Below the pieces are notes generated by a model, which saw only the letters and a list, made by a program, of their open reading frames with translations, was not told where the DNA came from and searched no databases. From an uncultured Subdoligranulum sp. (GTDB taxonomy: Bacteria; Bacillota_A; Clostridia; Oscillospirales; Ruminococcaceae), in NCBI RefSeq assembly GCF_937890665.1, contig NZ_CALADU010000088.1, forward strand, positions 1 to 22,753: a stretch of 22,753 bases of DNA, given 5' to 3'. Each line of letters starts with the position of its first letter. Within the stretch, counting starts at the first letter, position 1. Positions 22,714 through 22,753 of the stretch are shown here, piece after piece. The position numbers and the translations under genes were made by a program.

Positions 22714-22753
22714 TCATGGAAGTTAGTACCTACCGACAAAGTACCTGCCGGGA

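Noticed and set aside
22716..22753. A plus-strand gene starting ATGGAAGTTAGTACC at the right edge
   Set aside because: Only about 12 codons are visible, no ribosome site precedes it, and I cannot recognise the product.
1..22753. tRNA, rRNA, CRISPR arrays or complete insertion sequences
   Set aside because: I found no cloverleaf-like, rRNA-like or regularly repeated spacer structure on reading both strands by eye; only the partial recombinase at the right edge indicates a mobile element.

Overview
The window looks like chromosome from a moderately GC-rich gut Firmicute of the Oscillospiraceae/Ruminococcaceae type (Faecalibacterium, Gemmiger or Subdoligranulum-like). The clues are the class 1B PyrD/PyrK pair, strong GGAGG ribosome binding sites, sigma-A promoters with 17-nt spacers, and genes such as DUF2200, YitT and an aldo/keto reductase with a ferredoxin tail. 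Genus placement is inference from protein style, not a search.

Left part (1-6071, minus strand): a de novo pyrimidine cluster, transcribed right to left as pyrC-pyrF-pyrK-pyrD-pyrE-carA-carB (carB runs off the left edge). pyrB and pyrR are not in view. The cluster starts from a consensus promoter (TTGACA, 17 nt, TACAAT). Its leader holds a candidate 25-codon leader peptide, a hairpin followed by a U tract, and a strong intrinsic terminator just after the peptide's stop codon. This layout resembles the UTP-sensing, translation-coupled attenuator of enterobacterial pyrBI. A second promoter precedes pyrE-carA-carB.

Middle (6164-11756): cysE, then an ABC exporter broken by two single-base losses near its start. 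These are followed by a convergent YitT-family membrane protein and a SurA/PrsA-like lipoprotein. The lipoprotein gene and ung diverge from two promoters that appear to use the same palindromic -35 hexamer, TTGCAA.

11757-17975: a divergent peptide deformylase homologue, then four translationally coupled genes (SDR oxidoreductase, small flavodoxin, YfcE-like phosphoesterase, DUF6933-like protein) ending at a strong bidirectional terminator. A minus-strand pair, macro-domain hydrolase plus membrane-anchored XRE regulator, meets them convergently. Divergent from that pair is a plus-strand set: DUF2200 protein, SGNH hydrolase and an alpha/beta esterase.

17976-22753: a structured intergenic segment with no gene, an aldo/keto reductase with two 4Fe-4S motifs, and a MarR-FUSC exporter operon with a perfect 12+12 bp palindromic operator over its -10. 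At the right edge lies a large serine recombinase that has lost its catalytic N terminus, probably the remnant or edge of a mobile element. No tRNA, rRNA or CRISPR array was seen. The most interesting candidate system is the pyrC leader.
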